Assembly: GCA_013398295.1 (NCBI GenBank)
Contig: VZSF01001148.1
Location: 316,985 to 380,984, forward strand
Origin: Chionis minor
Taxonomy: Eukaryota; Chordata; Aves; Charadriiformes; Chionididae
Length of the DNA stretch: 64,000 nucleotides
Reading direction: 5' to 3'
Position 1 is the first letter of the stretch, and each line of letters opens with the position of its first letter. A model generated the notes under the pieces. The model was given only the letters and a program-made list of their open reading frames with translations. It ran no database searches and was not told the DNA's origin. A program made the position numbers and the translations under genes. Positions 38,301 to 49,239 of this stretch are shown piece after piece.

Positions 38301-39648
38301 ATTTAAAAAAACAAAACCCTGACAAATGTGGACCTCCATTGCAAGGCGTTTTGCAAATTCAGAATCAGTCCTTTAGGTTTTCTGTTTATGTTCTTGGTGC
38401 AGGGAGAGTCCAGTTAGAGTGATGGTACATCTGTATTTTTCTTGAAATACATTAATTAAAATGATCGAGTTCAGTGTGAAATAATGCTTTGGAAAAAAAA
38501 TATAAGACACTCATTTTATGGAAGTAAGACGTTGCAAGTGAAGCATCTTATTCTGTTAAACCTTGAGTAAAATGGTTTACTGGCGTCAGTTTATATCCCA
38601 CTGAAAAGGGAAGAGGTGTAAATGTGTGTGCATGTATGTGTGACTAGATTGTGCAGGCCATTAAAAAGCCTGGCTAGCTTTAAGTTCAATGAATGGTAAC
38701 CAAATTACTTAGTTTGTGTTTAGCATTATAGCTAAACCTGAGACACTTGAGGACTGCATGAGAAACTAGATTAATGATGATGACAAAAGAGAAGAAAGTC
38801 TTCTGCATGGCCAAGTGCCTTAAATCAGAGGACGAAATTTGCAAAGTTGATGTAACACACAGTAGTCTTCCTGGGCTCTTTTATTTTCCCCCAGAGTTTT
38901 AGGTCAGTCTTTCATTTTTATGTATGAAAAATAAATGTGTTCAAAATTGCATCTCTGTCTGAGTCTTTATTTGAATTGGAAGGATAAATACTTGGAAGAA
39001 TTTTTTTTAATGTGTCTTAGCGGAGCAAAGAGAGCTGCTTTATGGATCAGTGTAGCGTTTGCAGAGCTTAGAAGTGTTTTACTTGTAGTAGCTTGGCTGT
39101 TTGGTGCTGTACACCCCAAGGTCTTTTTCTGTGTTCCTGGGAGTAGAGCCTTACCTTCCCTAAGAACAAAACATCCAGTCTGGGGATGTCTTCCTCACTA
39201 CAGGAAACCTTTGCCTAGAAATGCTTATTTCTGTGCTGCTGTGCCAGGACTAGCCTACAGAGCCGTGAGGGTGACGTTAGTGTTTTGAGGCACAGTTTTC
39301 TGCGGTGCCACTGAGGCTCACGAAGACTTCTGCGGTGCTTGTGGTTAAGTGCCCGCGTACTGGTTTGCTGGGCTGAGACCGGTACTTGAAGCTCTCCAGC
39401 GAGTACGTGCCTTTCGCTGTAATGTGGAAATACCTTCTGGAAAAGCAGCAGCTTTCCAAGAGTGCTTGCTACAGGCACGCGGTAGCTGGTAGTTGCTGCA
39501 GGGAATGCAGGAGGAGCTGTTTGGTGTTGGTAGTTGAGTTGCAAACCCACTGTCTGTTCTTACTTTTTTTTTTTTCTCCCTACTATGTACTGAATCGGTG
39601 ACTTTCTTCTGCATTGTATGTCGCAGGCCGAGACTGACCGACACCTAA
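8320..39648 (+). CDS. PTPN2: PTPN2, T-cell protein tyrosine phosphatase (gene span, two isoforms)
   Basis: A non-receptor tyrosine phosphatase that removes phosphate from JAK1, JAK3, STATs and receptor kinases. Coding exons: 8320-8391, 11650-11740, 19351-19451, 20062-20160, 21315-21452, 27659-27868, 29272-29430, 33173-33363 and 34932-35139, with an alternative last exon at 39627-39648. All introns are GT-AG and the frames join without error. The long form is 422 aa and the short form 394 aa; human forms are 415 and 387. The catalytic domain carries the pTyr loop ([15 protein letters not shown], residues 43 on), WPD loop (Asp184), P-loop [10 protein letters not shown] (nucleophile Cys218, Arg224) and Q-loop Gln264. 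The nuclear-signal residues RKRKRPRLTDT and the neighbouring PSMG2 and CEP76 separate it from its paralogue PTPN1. No frameshift or early stop was seen. Confidence 0.97.
8396..8571. other. Assembly gap (176 N)
   Basis: A run of undetermined bases starting four bases into PTPN2 intron 1, inside the CpG island. Its true length and content are unknown. No coding base of exon 1 seems to be lost, since exon 2 continues the frame. Confidence 0.99.
8694..8703. promoter_or_regulatory. Second NRF1-type palindrome
   Basis: A perfect GCGCATGCGC in the first intron of PTPN2, identical to the one at 8151-8160 upstream of the start codon. NRF1 binding is inferred from the motif only. Confidence 0.5.
10391..10456. 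repeat. Poly-A and A/C-rich tract in PTPN2 intron 1
   Basis: About 37 A with one undetermined base at 10408, passing into CCCAAAACAAAAAAACC-type sequence. Long reading frames predicted across it (poly-Lys or poly-Phe) are artefacts. No source gene or element was recognised upstream of it. Confidence 0.8.
11650..11740 (+). CDS. PTPN2: PTPN2 exon 2
   Basis: Starts at GAAATTCGA after TTTTAAAG and ends at T|GTAAGT, leaving phase 1. It encodes residues 25-54, including the substrate-recognition pTyr loop ([10 protein letters not shown], with Tyr49 equivalent to Tyr46 of PTP1B). Its 91-nt length and phase are what the alignment with human PTPN2 requires. Confidence 0.97.
11741..19350. other. PTPN2 intron 2
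   Basis: The largest intron, 7.6 kb, AT-rich. It has poly-T runs near 15210, a G-run segment at about 17678-17700 and scattered short open frames that match nothing I recognise. No CR1 copy was found in it. Confidence 0.7.
17678..17700 (+). other. G-run segment, possible G-quadruplex
   Basis: GGGGCGGGGGGGGAGGGGGAGGG-type sequence on the plus strand within PTPN2 intron 2. It has at least four runs of three or more G separated by one base, which satisfies the simple quadruplex pattern. In the pre-mRNA it would also be G-rich. Confidence 0.5.
19351..19451 (+). CDS. PTPN2: PTPN2 exon 3
   Basis: Acceptor TTTTAG, donor CAG|GTGAGT, 101 nt. It completes the pTyr-loop segment (YDHSRVKL) and encodes the family motif NDYINASL and the strand leading to YILTQ, part of the core phosphatase fold. 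Confidence 0.97.
20062..20160 (+). CDS. PTPN2: PTPN2 exon 4
   Basis: Acceptor ACAG, donor TCG|GTAAGT, 99 nt, 33 whole codons. It encodes [17 protein letters not shown] and [10 protein letters not shown]. The [11 protein letters not shown] wording is PTPN2-like; PTPN1 reads CGHFWEMVWEQ at this place, which supports the assignment. Confidence 0.97.
21315..21452 (+). CDS. PTPN2: PTPN2 exon 5
   Basis: Acceptor after a long poly-T and ATTAG, donor AGC|GTAAGT, 138 nt. It encodes VKCEQYWP, the variable [10 protein letters not shown] loop and the conserved [18 protein letters not shown]. The stretch after the acceptor begins with GTG in phase and is a valine codon inside the protein, not a start. 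Confidence 0.97.
21453..27658. other. PTPN2 intron 5
   Basis: 6.2 kb of AT-rich DNA containing one CR1 fragment (24112-24477). A 117-codon open frame at 25978-26331 resembles no known protein and lacks support. Nothing else was recognised. Confidence 0.75.
24112..24477 (-). mobile_element. Truncated CR1 LINE in PTPN2 intron 5
   Basis: Begins with TCATAGAATCACAGAATG, the reverse complement of the CR1 tail. It continues through the conserved GGTTGGAAGGGACCTCTGGA, CTGGGCAGCCTGTTCCAGTG and CCTCTTGTCCTATCACTGGG blocks to TGATGAGATCACCCCTCAGC. The element is antisense to PTPN2, 5' truncated and non-coding. It is the best preserved of the three CR1 copies here. Confidence 0.93.
27659..27868 (+). 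CDS. PTPN2: PTPN2 exon 6 (catalytic exon)
   Basis: 210 nt, 70 whole codons, residues 168-237. Two AG dinucleotides lie at 27657-27660; the first is chosen as acceptor because it keeps the frame and restores SSGESRM against mammalian NSGETRT. It contains the mobile WPD loop with general acid Asp184 ([10 protein letters not shown] at 27701 on). It also carries the signature [11 protein letters not shown] at 27803-27835, with nucleophile Cys218 (codon 27809-27811) and Arg224. All catalytic residues are intact. Confidence 0.98.
29272..29430 (+). CDS. PTPN2: PTPN2 exon 7
   Basis: Acceptor CTTTACAG, donor CAG|GTAAAT, 159 nt, residues 238-290. It encodes the Q-loop [12 protein letters not shown], with Gln264 positioning the hydrolytic water, and the last helices of the domain. 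The segment [14 protein letters not shown] is two residues longer than in human PTPN2 and resembles the PTPN1 form. Confidence 0.97.
29431..33172. other. PTPN2 intron 7
   Basis: 3.7 kb, AT-rich apart from a slightly GC-richer patch at about 30700-31100. Short open frames on both strands resemble no known protein. No repeat family was recognised. Confidence 0.7.
33173..33363 (+). CDS. PTPN2: PTPN2 exon 8
   Basis: 191 nt, begins [10 protein letters not shown], residues 291-353 plus two bases of the next codon. This is the start of the flexible C-terminal regulatory tail and is less conserved than the catalytic part. A Ser-Pro pair at Ser308 aligns with human Ser304, a reported mitotic phosphorylation site; EKYNGN is also kept. 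Confidence 0.95.
34932..35139 (+). CDS. PTPN2: PTPN2 exon 9, ER-form C-terminus
   Basis: Acceptor CCCCCCTCTAAG. It encodes a basic stretch ([15 protein letters not shown]) and, if read through, [12 protein letters not shown] then a hydrophobic segment [12 protein letters not shown] and a short tail ending EHSL before TAA at 35137-35139. This is the membrane anchor of the TC48-type isoform that sits in the ER. An internal donor AG|GTGG at 35033/35034 allows splicing to the exon at 39627 for the nuclear form. Confidence 0.95.
35140..37615 (+). other. PTPN2: PTPN2 ER-form 3' UTR
   Basis: Untranslated sequence after the exon 9 stop, with AATAAA signals at 35497-35502, 36080-36085 and 37590-37595. 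Which is used cannot be decided from sequence; the right end given is the most distal. For the nuclear isoform this whole stretch is intron. Confidence 0.6.
35497..35502 (+). terminator. PTPN2: Polyadenylation signal, proximal
   Basis: Canonical AATAAA about 360 bases after the ER-form stop codon, within CATAAGCAATAAACAGTG. Use is inferred. Confidence 0.5.
39627..39648 (+). CDS. PTPN2: PTPN2 exon 10, nuclear-form C-terminus
   Basis: A tiny coding piece after TCGCAG. Joined to the internal donor at 35033 it turns RKRKR into RKRKRPRLTDT followed by TAA (39646-39648). This completes the bipartite nuclear localisation signal and replaces the membrane anchor, giving the 394-residue TC45-type enzyme. 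The wording PRLTDT matches the mammalian nuclear isoform as I know it, and the frame (AG + G) fits exactly. Too short for any ORF finder. Confidence 0.93.
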
Positions 39649-39925
39649 GCCTTCAAGACTTGTGAATATTCTGCAGCTATAAACTGCAAATTATTGACAT
39701 GCAAAGCGAGACATGAACCCCTCTTCGGGAACAAAAAGTGAGGTCTGTTAAGTACCAAGAAGACCTCAGTTATCTGTTTACAGCGTAAACTGCACCGAGG
39801 GGATGAAGACCACCAGCAGCGTGCTACTTTGCGAAAACAAAATAATTTGCCATCTTCTGTTTTTATAATGCCTGTATTAATGTAGAAAGATGTAAAAGAA
39901 ATAAATTAGGAAATATTTTGTTTTG
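39649..39925 (+). terminator. PTPN2: PTPN2 nuclear-form 3' UTR and poly(A) signal
   Basis: A short untranslated tail ending near AATAAA at 39900-39905. A second A/T-rich ATTAAA-like site follows at about 39965. Cleavage is expected about 15-25 bases after the signal. Confidence 0.65.
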
Positions 39926-39989
39926 TACTGCCATTCTTATTGTATTTTTATACTTTTTGGCAGCATTAAATATTTTTTTAAATTGACGA

Positions 39990-42900
39990 TATGCTGTTGT
40001 GTGCGCATTATGTTAGGGAGAAACTGAGCCTGTTTTGCAGAAAAAGAAATGTTTCGCCTTAAGGTTTCCTGATATCCTGACTTAACTGGAAAATGGCAAA
40101 ATTATTAGAATGTGCTTTATGCAAATATTTTCATTAATGCTAAGTATTGTAGTTTGAGCTCGGAGGAACTCTTGCACATTTCTTTTGTAATACACCACTA
40201 AGAATATTATTTTATTAATCTGACCACTTGGTTTGGTAATCCTTCTGACGTTTGCTATAGAACATGCACGAAATGCTCAGAGTCACTTTGTGAAGGGAAG
40301 TTGGTTGTTGTTGATGCTTAAAAGGGAGGGAAAATGGGAAATTTGGTGTCTCACTGCCCATGGGCGTATATAATTAATGGGTGCTGAGGGCCAAGTGCAG
40401 AAAGTGAATGGTGTCTTTAATTAAATGGGTTTTGGATTGTGTCATCAGTGTGTTGTATGAATAATATTTCACTCCTGTCAGCGTCTCCCTGACACAGTCT
40501 GAGCAGCTGGATGGGAAATGGGTAAACTGGAATGCTGTGTAAAGGAGCTGTTCTAACGGACTTAACAGGGTTTCCAGCCCTATACCTTCTCTAACGGAGC
40601 TGACCTGAATTCTGCACTCACTGACATTCTCTGATGGTTTCAGATAAACCTTAATTCACCAAAAAACTATATTCGATATGACTGTCTAAAGTAGTAAGTG
40701 GTGGGGTTTTATATGTAACTTGTACTTTGGGTATTTTTGTAATGGGTTTTTGTACAAATCGTACAGTTGCTCAAAGTAAAGCATGGAAGGGGGAGGGAAC
40801 TTAGGACAAATCAGGCTATTTTTGCTAAAATAAGCAGCAACCTGAAATCTTCACAGAGCTTGGGTCTGAGGCTCATTCATGAAAGCAAATGTTGTGTTTG
40901 AGTTGTTTGACTTGAATGCGAAGCTGAATCAGGGGGTACTTAATGCCATTACTTGTGCTGAATATATGCTTGACGCCACCTTGAAATAGTGTAAGTTGCT
41001 GGAGTCTGGTTGGTGTAAACATTGTGATGGTGATACTGTTCCTAGCCTATGTGGGAGGAGCGAACAACATCCCAACTTGATTCGGCTTTTGTTTCCAAGT
41101 TGGTGCAGCTGTGAGACCAGGAGTGGTCATAATGATCTGGCCAAAGCCACTGCAATAAACCCTACTGTTGTTGAATCCAGAACGGGGCCCGCTTGTACCA
41201 CTTGATACAGCTTTCTGCCATTCCTGCCTTTTGCCTTCAGCTGGGAGCTGTGCTTTTGTTGGTTTTGTCCTCTTTGAAGTGGGAGTAAGCAAAAGGTGTG
41301 TGACTACGGGAAATGTGCACGTGCTTCATTTTACCTGCTGCTCTCACAGATAACTATCACATATGCAACTGACTTGTTTTGTCTTGTGGGGCGTAGAGGG
41401 CCGAATGTGCTTTGGCTCTTGATGTGCAGTCGACTCTTCTAACCACAATGCTGATTTCCTTGCACTCGAATTTTTTTAAATGACTTCTCTCTGCTGAGCT
41501 GCTGGACTTAATTTGATGTCAGGCTACCTTGATGAGTAGGCAAAGGGGGTAAAGATAGAGTAGTGCCAAAAACAGAGCTTTGTTCGGTTTTACTGGGGGG
41601 CTGCATTGGGAAGGCAGAAGTCTTGGCTCACGTGGATGTGTTTTCTTATGTCCAGCTAAGGCCACTGTTCTTCAGCTTTAAAGAAAGTACTTTAAAGAAA
41701 GGGGGTTAGAAGAATGATAGACTTACAGATTTTTCAAATGAAAGAGCTGTGATTTACTAGCTGCTGGGTTCCCCCCCATCTTCAAGAGAAATGTTTCTAT
41801 TTTTGCTAGCCATCTTGCCACACGGACAAAACCCCTGCCTTGTTCTGCGGCAAGGTTTTGGTGTGCGGAAGGGCAGGCAGAGGAGGCGGGCACTGGTAGA
41901 GTGGAAGCAGAGGGCTGGGGGAAGCAGGAGGAGCTGGGAGCGGCTTGCACCAACACCTGCTCTCAAGGCAAGGGGAGGTGAAGGGCAGCTGCTGCCTGCG
42001 CTGTGGGGGCACCTGGGTGCTGCCTGGGGCACTGCTGGCCTGGCCCAGGAGAAGCCACCTCCTTGTCCCAGTAAAGACCAAAAGGTCTGGAAGAGCCAAA
42101 CCTGGAACCTTTTCCATAGGGAACAGGAAAGCCTTGAGGGTTTCTCTTTTTGAAAGCACTCGCAGCACTGAGTGCTCCCCTTTTTCCTTCTCCTTCAGCT
42201 TTTACCCTGCTGTACTTCTTGAGGAGGTACTGAGCATCTTATGGCTTGTTTAAGAAAAATCTTGCCAGGCAGATGACACCACCTTCATCGCTTTTGTCTA
42301 GTCCTTCTTCCCCATAATAATTAATTTTGGCCTCTTGCTATATATACACACCTCACAGTAGCTTAAAAAAAGCTATAAGGAATCCTTTAGTGCTAACAAC
42401 ATTCAGCCCTGTCTTTTTCTCTTCCGCTCCTAGGTATGTCTTGCTGGTCACAAGTATAAAAGTATGAAGAGACTTATCCTCAGCAAGTCTTTCAAGTCGG
42501 TCATTGTAGTTGACATCTGCTTTGACATGGGCTGTAAGTTCAGAGTGAGCGCCCACGGGGCTGTGCAGGACTGGACTGTAGTGAGCTAAATACACGTACC
42601 CGTTGGGGAGCGAATGAGGGATGATGGGGGAGAGAGGGAGAAAAGGGAGGAAAAAAATAAAGCCCGAGAGCGAGTCTTCACCTGTCCAGCACAGAGCCCA
42701 TCTTCCACCTCGCTTACACCGCTGGGTAACATGCTTGCACAGTTCCTATGCTGCAGGACACCAACTGCCACAGCAAAAGGTTTCTGTATGCTGGACAATT
42801 AGAGACCAATTAGTTTCTGCAGAGAGGCTTCTGTCACACAGCAGCTGTCCTGTGCCTCACAGCACAAGTGTTGGGAATACAGGAAAGCGAGCGTGCTCGT

Positions 42901-45900
42901 TGCTCCTGTCTGCCCCACAGCAACATCTCAGTTTTGAATAGGGTTAGTTTTTCCAACTAGTTTTAGGCTGATCAGCCTGGCCTTGCGCTGCAGCCTTCTG
43001 TCTGTGTTCCTTGACCGCATCCACATTTTGACTCACTAGCTTAGTAGTCTGGATATCTGTGGAAATTCCTAAAAATATATTGTGGTTAATTCCCACTTTC
43101 CAACCCTACAACTGCACCATCTCTCACCCATGACCTGCCATCACCTCCTAGTGCTTTCTCCACTGTTGTCCCCCTCTCAGCTTCATTTGTTTGAACCTCC
43201 TGCTATTCAAGCACCCTCCGGTTTCCCGAGTTTGGAAGAGTTCTGGCTTCTCTTCCCCATGACTCACCCAAGTGCACCTTACACAGAATCTTTTTCCTGT
43301 TAGCAACACAAGCTGCCTTGGCACTGCACCTGAAGAGAAACCTGAGGAATTGCCACCGGTTTTGAAAGCTCATTGCTGCTTCCCAACGTTTTCTTGTACT
43401 TTTTTACCCTTCTGCTCCTGGTTAATTTTCTTATTAAAGAAAAATAAGCTCTGTTGCTTTTCATTTCTTGCTTACAGCACCTGCTTCAGTATAATTTTAT
43501 GTCTGTAAAACATGATTCTGTCTCCCAACTTGCTCTATTCATCAGTTTTTAAACTCCAAGAAACTCCTTGCACTTGGCGTTTTGACAATGTCACGCATTG
43601 TGGCAGAGATGATGCCTGAAAGCAGCAGTCTGGCCTCTGTCACGAGGGTTTCCACTAAGTGCTTAGTAGTTGTAGTTGCAACATCAGATAGCAGATAGAT
43701 ACCACAACTCAGATCCTGGGTTTTATTTTTTAAACAATGAGCACTACTCTGGGAAATCTTACCATTTTTTGTGCCACAGGACTTATTATTTTTCCTAATA
43801 TGTCAAAAAAAGAAAAAGTAAGTAGTAGTTTGTGGCCTGTCTGGAATGGTCAAGGCTTCATCCTCATTACTATAAGTAGCTTATAATCCAAGATTTAGAA
43901 CAGCCTCTTCTGCAGTGTAGCCATCCATTACGTACTGCTCCTTCCTGATCTGGAGAGCACTCCATGGAATCATTTCTACAGCCGGGATCTCTGATAAGTG
44001 AAGGTATCTTGCTGGTTAAAACCAGCAGCCCAACAAAGGTAACGTTGCCGTACGGGCAGCCTCCTAGCTGGAGGATGCAGCGGTTCAAACTCACCCTTGT
44101 CCTGAGGATCTGTGCGCTCCGGGTGGAGAGATGACAGCGTCCTGCAGAAATCAGACGAACTCGGGAGACGAGCAGGCTGATGCAACTCTGAGCAGGGAGT
44201 TCATGGTGACTTTAGAGAGCAGGGAGAATTTTAGAAGAGCTCCGACTGATAAAAACATGAGAACTTTAAGCCTTTTAACTGCTTGCAAACACTAGATTTC
44301 ATGCCTCGTACTTCTTGTTCATCGCTGAAGAGAGATGCCAGTGGTGGAAAACTGCTCATGACAAGCATGGATATAAAGGTCAGTCAGTCCGATGAGTAAG
44401 AGCAGAGAATTGGACCAACAAATCTTAATCTAATTTTGTATTTTCTATTGCAAGCCTTTCTCACAACTTTAGCCCAAGGTTTAGATGAAAAGGTTAAGAA
44501 GCCGTAGAAAAATACCTTGAGGGAAAGGGGGCAGGAAAGCTACCCAAGCCATTGCTACTTAACTACATAATGACGCTTTTAGGTCAAAATACATTCAAGT
44601 GCTACTTTTCAGTTTTCATAAGGATCTTGCCATCACGTTATAAACAGGAGCTTACCTGATGCCTTCCCATACGATGTACTCTCAGAGTCGGTGCGCAGAC
44701 AGATTTTCTTCAGACGTGTAACTGCTGAAGGAATAGCAGGTGGTAGGGCAGCGTCTTCTTGGAAACCAACATTTCATTCTCAGTTCCTGTTAGCCTCCGC
44801 AGCGGGTTGTCCATGCAGCGTCTGGCCACCTGCCTGCCCTGGAGCACACAAGTCACAAGGGACTACCAGCATACATCTATATTAAGAAACACTCAGAGAG
44901 CGTTAAAGAATCTTGCTTGGCTTACACTCTTAACTGCGTTGTTTTGTTTGCAAACAGTCGAAAAGTATGGAATTTTTAAGATGTTTTCTAAAAAAAAAAA
45001 ATCTTGATCTTTGTTCAAAAAAAAAAAAGCTAAGAAGTTTGTAACGTAAGTTCTGGTTTAGTCAAAATGACAGCAAAAATAATTCCTGAGCTATTTGTGA
45101 GAATCTTTTAATGAGAAAATATTCTTTATCTGTAATTAGTAACAGCTTTTTCTGTAATCAGTAAAAGAAGGAAAGAAAAAACAACTCTCATGCCTCTGAA
45201 TGCTTCTCTGCTGGTTAAACACTCCCTTGCTGTTGCTTCAGAATCCTTGTTTTTCCTTCTCTAGCTTTTTATCACTGTTTTTCCTTGTTCCAAGCCATAC
45301 TAATTTGGATTGAAATTCAATCTATTATCACAGTGGCTTTGATTTTGATTAATATAGTGTTGCAGTTCAATACCTTCCGAACTGTAGCTTCCCAAATGCC
45401 CCTGGGCATACATCAGACTGCATCCTGCTTAATACAACCGATTAATACAATTTTTTCCAACCTGATTAACTTTCTGCGAATGCCCAAGCAACACTGCGTG
45501 TTGCCCAAATAAGATTTTACCCTTCAGATTTTTTTAACGTATCATTTAAAACCCACAAAAGTTGACTTCGGTATTTCAAGTTTTTTTGGTACCTCATATA
45601 TTTGACATCCGCACAATATATTGTGGATCTTGCACAAAGTTGCGTGCCTGCGTCAAACAGCTGCAGCAGTTCCTGTTTGGGCTTGCTGCTTGTAGGTCAC
45701 AAGTTATTTAAACACTTCATGCAAATAAACTCCCTGCAACGCAACACACATACTCCACAGCTTGTTCGCAGCACGGAGCATCATCTAGAACACCAGGCTG
45801 CAGATGGCAGAGATGTTTAGGAAGTTCACTGCAGCCTGGCTGAAGTTCACAGGTATTAAACATTGATGATTGTGAAGAGGCCTAAATGAAACAGTTAATT

Positions 45901-48900
45901 TGATCCCAAAAGAACTAAGTACTTAAACAGAGCCAGCAAAATAAAGCTTATACAATCACCTTATTAAAAATAAAAAACCAAAATCACAACGAAAAACCTC
46001 CTAAGAAACTTAAAAGGCTTGTGCCTGTTGGTAATTCCTTTTTTTCCCCACACCAGCGTCCTAGGGTGGTTGGAAAAGCCTCATGGAGCACCTCCAGTGC
46101 ATATGTGTTTCCGAGTCGCTGCACTCATTGTACAGGCAATACACACGCTGTGGTTGAAGCCTTGCAAGTTAAGTGTAATAAAAGACATGCACACCTTCAG
46201 GGCTGCTGCTTTACATTCATCGCAGGTGCAATTACCTGAGCCCTGCACAGATGCAGGAACATTCCCGTGCTCACCTAGTGGAAGGACCTACATTAAGGTA
46301 ATGCGGAGGCTGGCATTCATCCCCCTCTTTCTGAAGAGTAGTTTTCATCTCAGGAAAGCTTCAAGGTGGTACAGCTGATTTAAACAGCCATCTCCATCAC
46401 CTTCGTTTGTTCGGTGATTCCAGCAGAACTCTGCAAGTTAAATATTCTGCCCCCTTTCAAAAAAACACAATTCAGTGTTGCAGTTGTCAGTTCAAAGTGT
46501 TCTTATCCACATCCATCCGCTCTTCTCAAATAACAGAGTTTGTGTTTGAAGATGAGTAACTTTAAACTGCTAAGCCATTCTTTCTTGACCTATTCTCTAG
46601 TACGTCAGCAAAGCCCCAGCTCAAACCAAAGGAGGTCGTTGGACCATGCAGATCATAGAATCATAGAATCACTTGGGTTGGAAGACACCTTCAAGATCAT
46701 CAAGTCCAACCATAAACCTACACTGCCAAAACCACCCCCAAAACCATGTCCCTCAGCACCACGTCTACCTGCTTTTTAAATACCTCCAGGGACGGTGATT
46801 CCACCACCTCCCTGGGCAGCCTGTTCCAATGCCTGATAACCCTTTCGGTTAGTTTTTTCTAATATCCAACCTAAACCTCCCCGGCACAACTTGAGGCCAT
46901 TTCCTCTTGTCCTATCGCTTGTTACTTGGGAGCAGAGATTGACCCCCACCTCGCTATAACCTCCTTTCAGATGCGTCATTGCATGGAAAGGAGAACTCAG
47001 CATCTCCTACAGCTTCATTCTAAGGTCAGATTCTGATTTCACTGGTAAATCAGATACACCCTGCCGGCTTTCAGGCCTGAAGCCCCAACCAGGGCCACGA
47101 TCAGCTTCAACTTCTGAGTTCTCAGAAGTCAGATTCTAATCAAGGAAAACAAATTCTCAGGTCCAGCCAGATTCAGCAGCGCATAAGAACAAAGAAGTAG
47201 TTCTTGTGATTTACACAGGCCTACGTGTTTCAAGTTAAGAAGTATTCTAAGTATTTACTGGTTTGAGGCAAAAGTTTTCAAACAGGTTGGCAGATTCAGC
47301 TTTCCAAACTAACATACAGCAGTAGTTTATGCTCTTGTAGCAGTTACCAGATCTCTCTGTGCCCGCTAATGTCCAGTTACAGGCGATGCATTACATTCAC
47401 AGAGAATCTGAGAATCCATCACAATGCAGTGACATCAGAAGAATACTTACTATTAGGTCATTAGTAATTTTCTAAAAATGCAGAATTTGAATAAACAGTA
47501 TTTGTAAGCAGGAAGTATCACCATGACAGGCAGGCTGCAAATGGTTTAGCCTTCCACTTGCCTATAGAAACTCAAGCTACTTTTAAGACAAGAAGACCAT
47601 GGGTCAAAATAAATCTTTAAGCTTGGACTAATGTGCTCTTTTCAGTCACGTTATTTGGTTCAACTTCTGGTTGTAGCTTGCACACCAGCTACATGCCAGT
47701 TGCATTTTCTTCAGGTAAGTTTCTTTTGATTCACAATCACAGGCACATTGGTCGTTCTCAAACACTTTAAAATCTAGTCATAGCTCAGTTTTTACACTAC
47801 AAAACATGGCACCTTCATGAAATGTGGCATCTTCATGCATTGCTACTGTAAAAGCAAAGGATTACTTCCCATTTCTAGCATGGTATTTAGTGTTCAGAAG
47901 CACTGGTGTTAACACAATTCAAACCTCTAAAAAAACCCCAAACACTGCAGATGTCAGTAAGTAATCACAAAGCCCTTTTCAGTTCTCCTAATGCCAGCAG
48001 CAGTTAGTTTGTGCTCACGTTGTTCTACACACATCTAGGTTTGAAACCGATTCAAATACAATATTTAACTCGAGACTGCCTACATTTTAAGATATTATCT
48101 GAAGGTATTGGGACATACAATTATACGAAGCATTTGCTCCACGTACCAATTCTCCAAGGTTCAGTTTGGCCCTGCATTATATGCTTCTGCAAAGCAGACT
48201 TAAGGCTGGGAAACACATTTCTTATCGTTTTGTGGAAAAAGAACAGTAACTGAATGTTCATTCAAATATTAGTTCTTTGTGACAGTATTCACTATGATTC
48301 TCACCTCACATGCTTTCAAAAACGAAGAAAGTTGATATTGCACTCTTTGGGTGATCAGTCACATTCACAGAGTAGTTAGAACTGCTCTTCTTTAGCAGCA
48401 AAAGGCACAAGGTTTCAAGCAAAGCTGACGATTGAATCTTCTGCCTGCACCTTGAACAGATCTCTTCAGGACTGCCGCTCTTCCTTTCCTCATCGTTTGT
48501 ACTACTGGCATGACAATACCACAAAAACCCCCAAATCTATTTAGCAGACTAAATATTTAAAAGTATAGCCTGTGTATACATCATGTCTATTAGCTAGCCT
48601 AATTCATAGGCTATAACTTAGAAATTCTAGATTTAAAATTACTTTTAAACAAGCTGATGTGACCAGGCACTTCCGAAAGATCAAAACTGAACACAGGCTT
48701 AATAATGCAACAGGTAGCATTACAAACATTAAACACGTGAATTGCTCATCACAGAACTAGTGTCTCAGACCGAGCTTATAAAACATAAGAGATATCAGAC
48801 CACCTGCTATCAGAGCAATGTTTTAATTCCTTTATATTTCAGAGCACTATATTCATCCTTAAATCAGTCTAAGAAGGCTCACCTACCTAGAAAGCTTCAG

Positions 48901-49235
48901 TTTTAGCATCTCTGCTGCCCTTGGAAGCAGAACAGAAATTATACAACAGAAGTAGACCAGAAAGGACAGCCCAGGCTGCTGTGTCGCTTGCAGTCTCCCC
49001 AGCTGAAGCTACCACGACACCATTGGCAAAAGAAGGCAGAGCCAGTCACACCTGAGCTTTGCTGACATCACCAGGAAGGCTTTGTAAGAGAGCTGAGATC
49101 CACAGTTGACATGGAAGAGTAGGGTTTCATCTTCAGAAGAAAATCTGTGTCTGCACATCAGTCTCAAGTTCTCAGCTACATTAAGAAGGTACGCCATAAG
49201 CTTTTCCATAGCAATAACACTTAACCAAAGAAAAA
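39990..49235. other. Intergenic region between convergent PTPN2 and PSMG2
   Basis: About 9 kb without a recognised gene. A GC-richer patch at about 41800-42150 gives open frames of up to 120 codons on both strands (Pro/Arg/Ser-rich, no homology seen) and is judged non-coding. One CR1 fragment lies at 46653-46983. Short A runs occur near 44990 and 45020. Confidence 0.7.
46653..46983 (-). mobile_element. Truncated CR1 LINE, second subfamily
   Basis: Starts TCATAGAATCATAGAATCAC, a tandem CR1 tail in reverse complement. It is followed by GGTTGGAAGACACCTTCAAG, ATCATCAAGTCCAACC, CCTGGGCAGCCTGTTCCAATG and CCTCTTGTCCTATCGCTTGTTAC. The internal wording differs from the copies at 6418 and 24112 (AAGACACCTTCAAGATCATC instead of AAGGGACCTCTGGAGATCATC), so it belongs to another CR1 subfamily. 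5' truncated. Confidence 0.93.
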
Positions 49236-49239
49236 GGTT

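Noticed and set aside
41791..42168. Overlapping 120-codon frames on both strands in the intergenic region
   Set aside because: Both arise from one GC-richer patch low in stop codons. Composition is Pro/Arg/Ser-biased and neither resembles a protein family.
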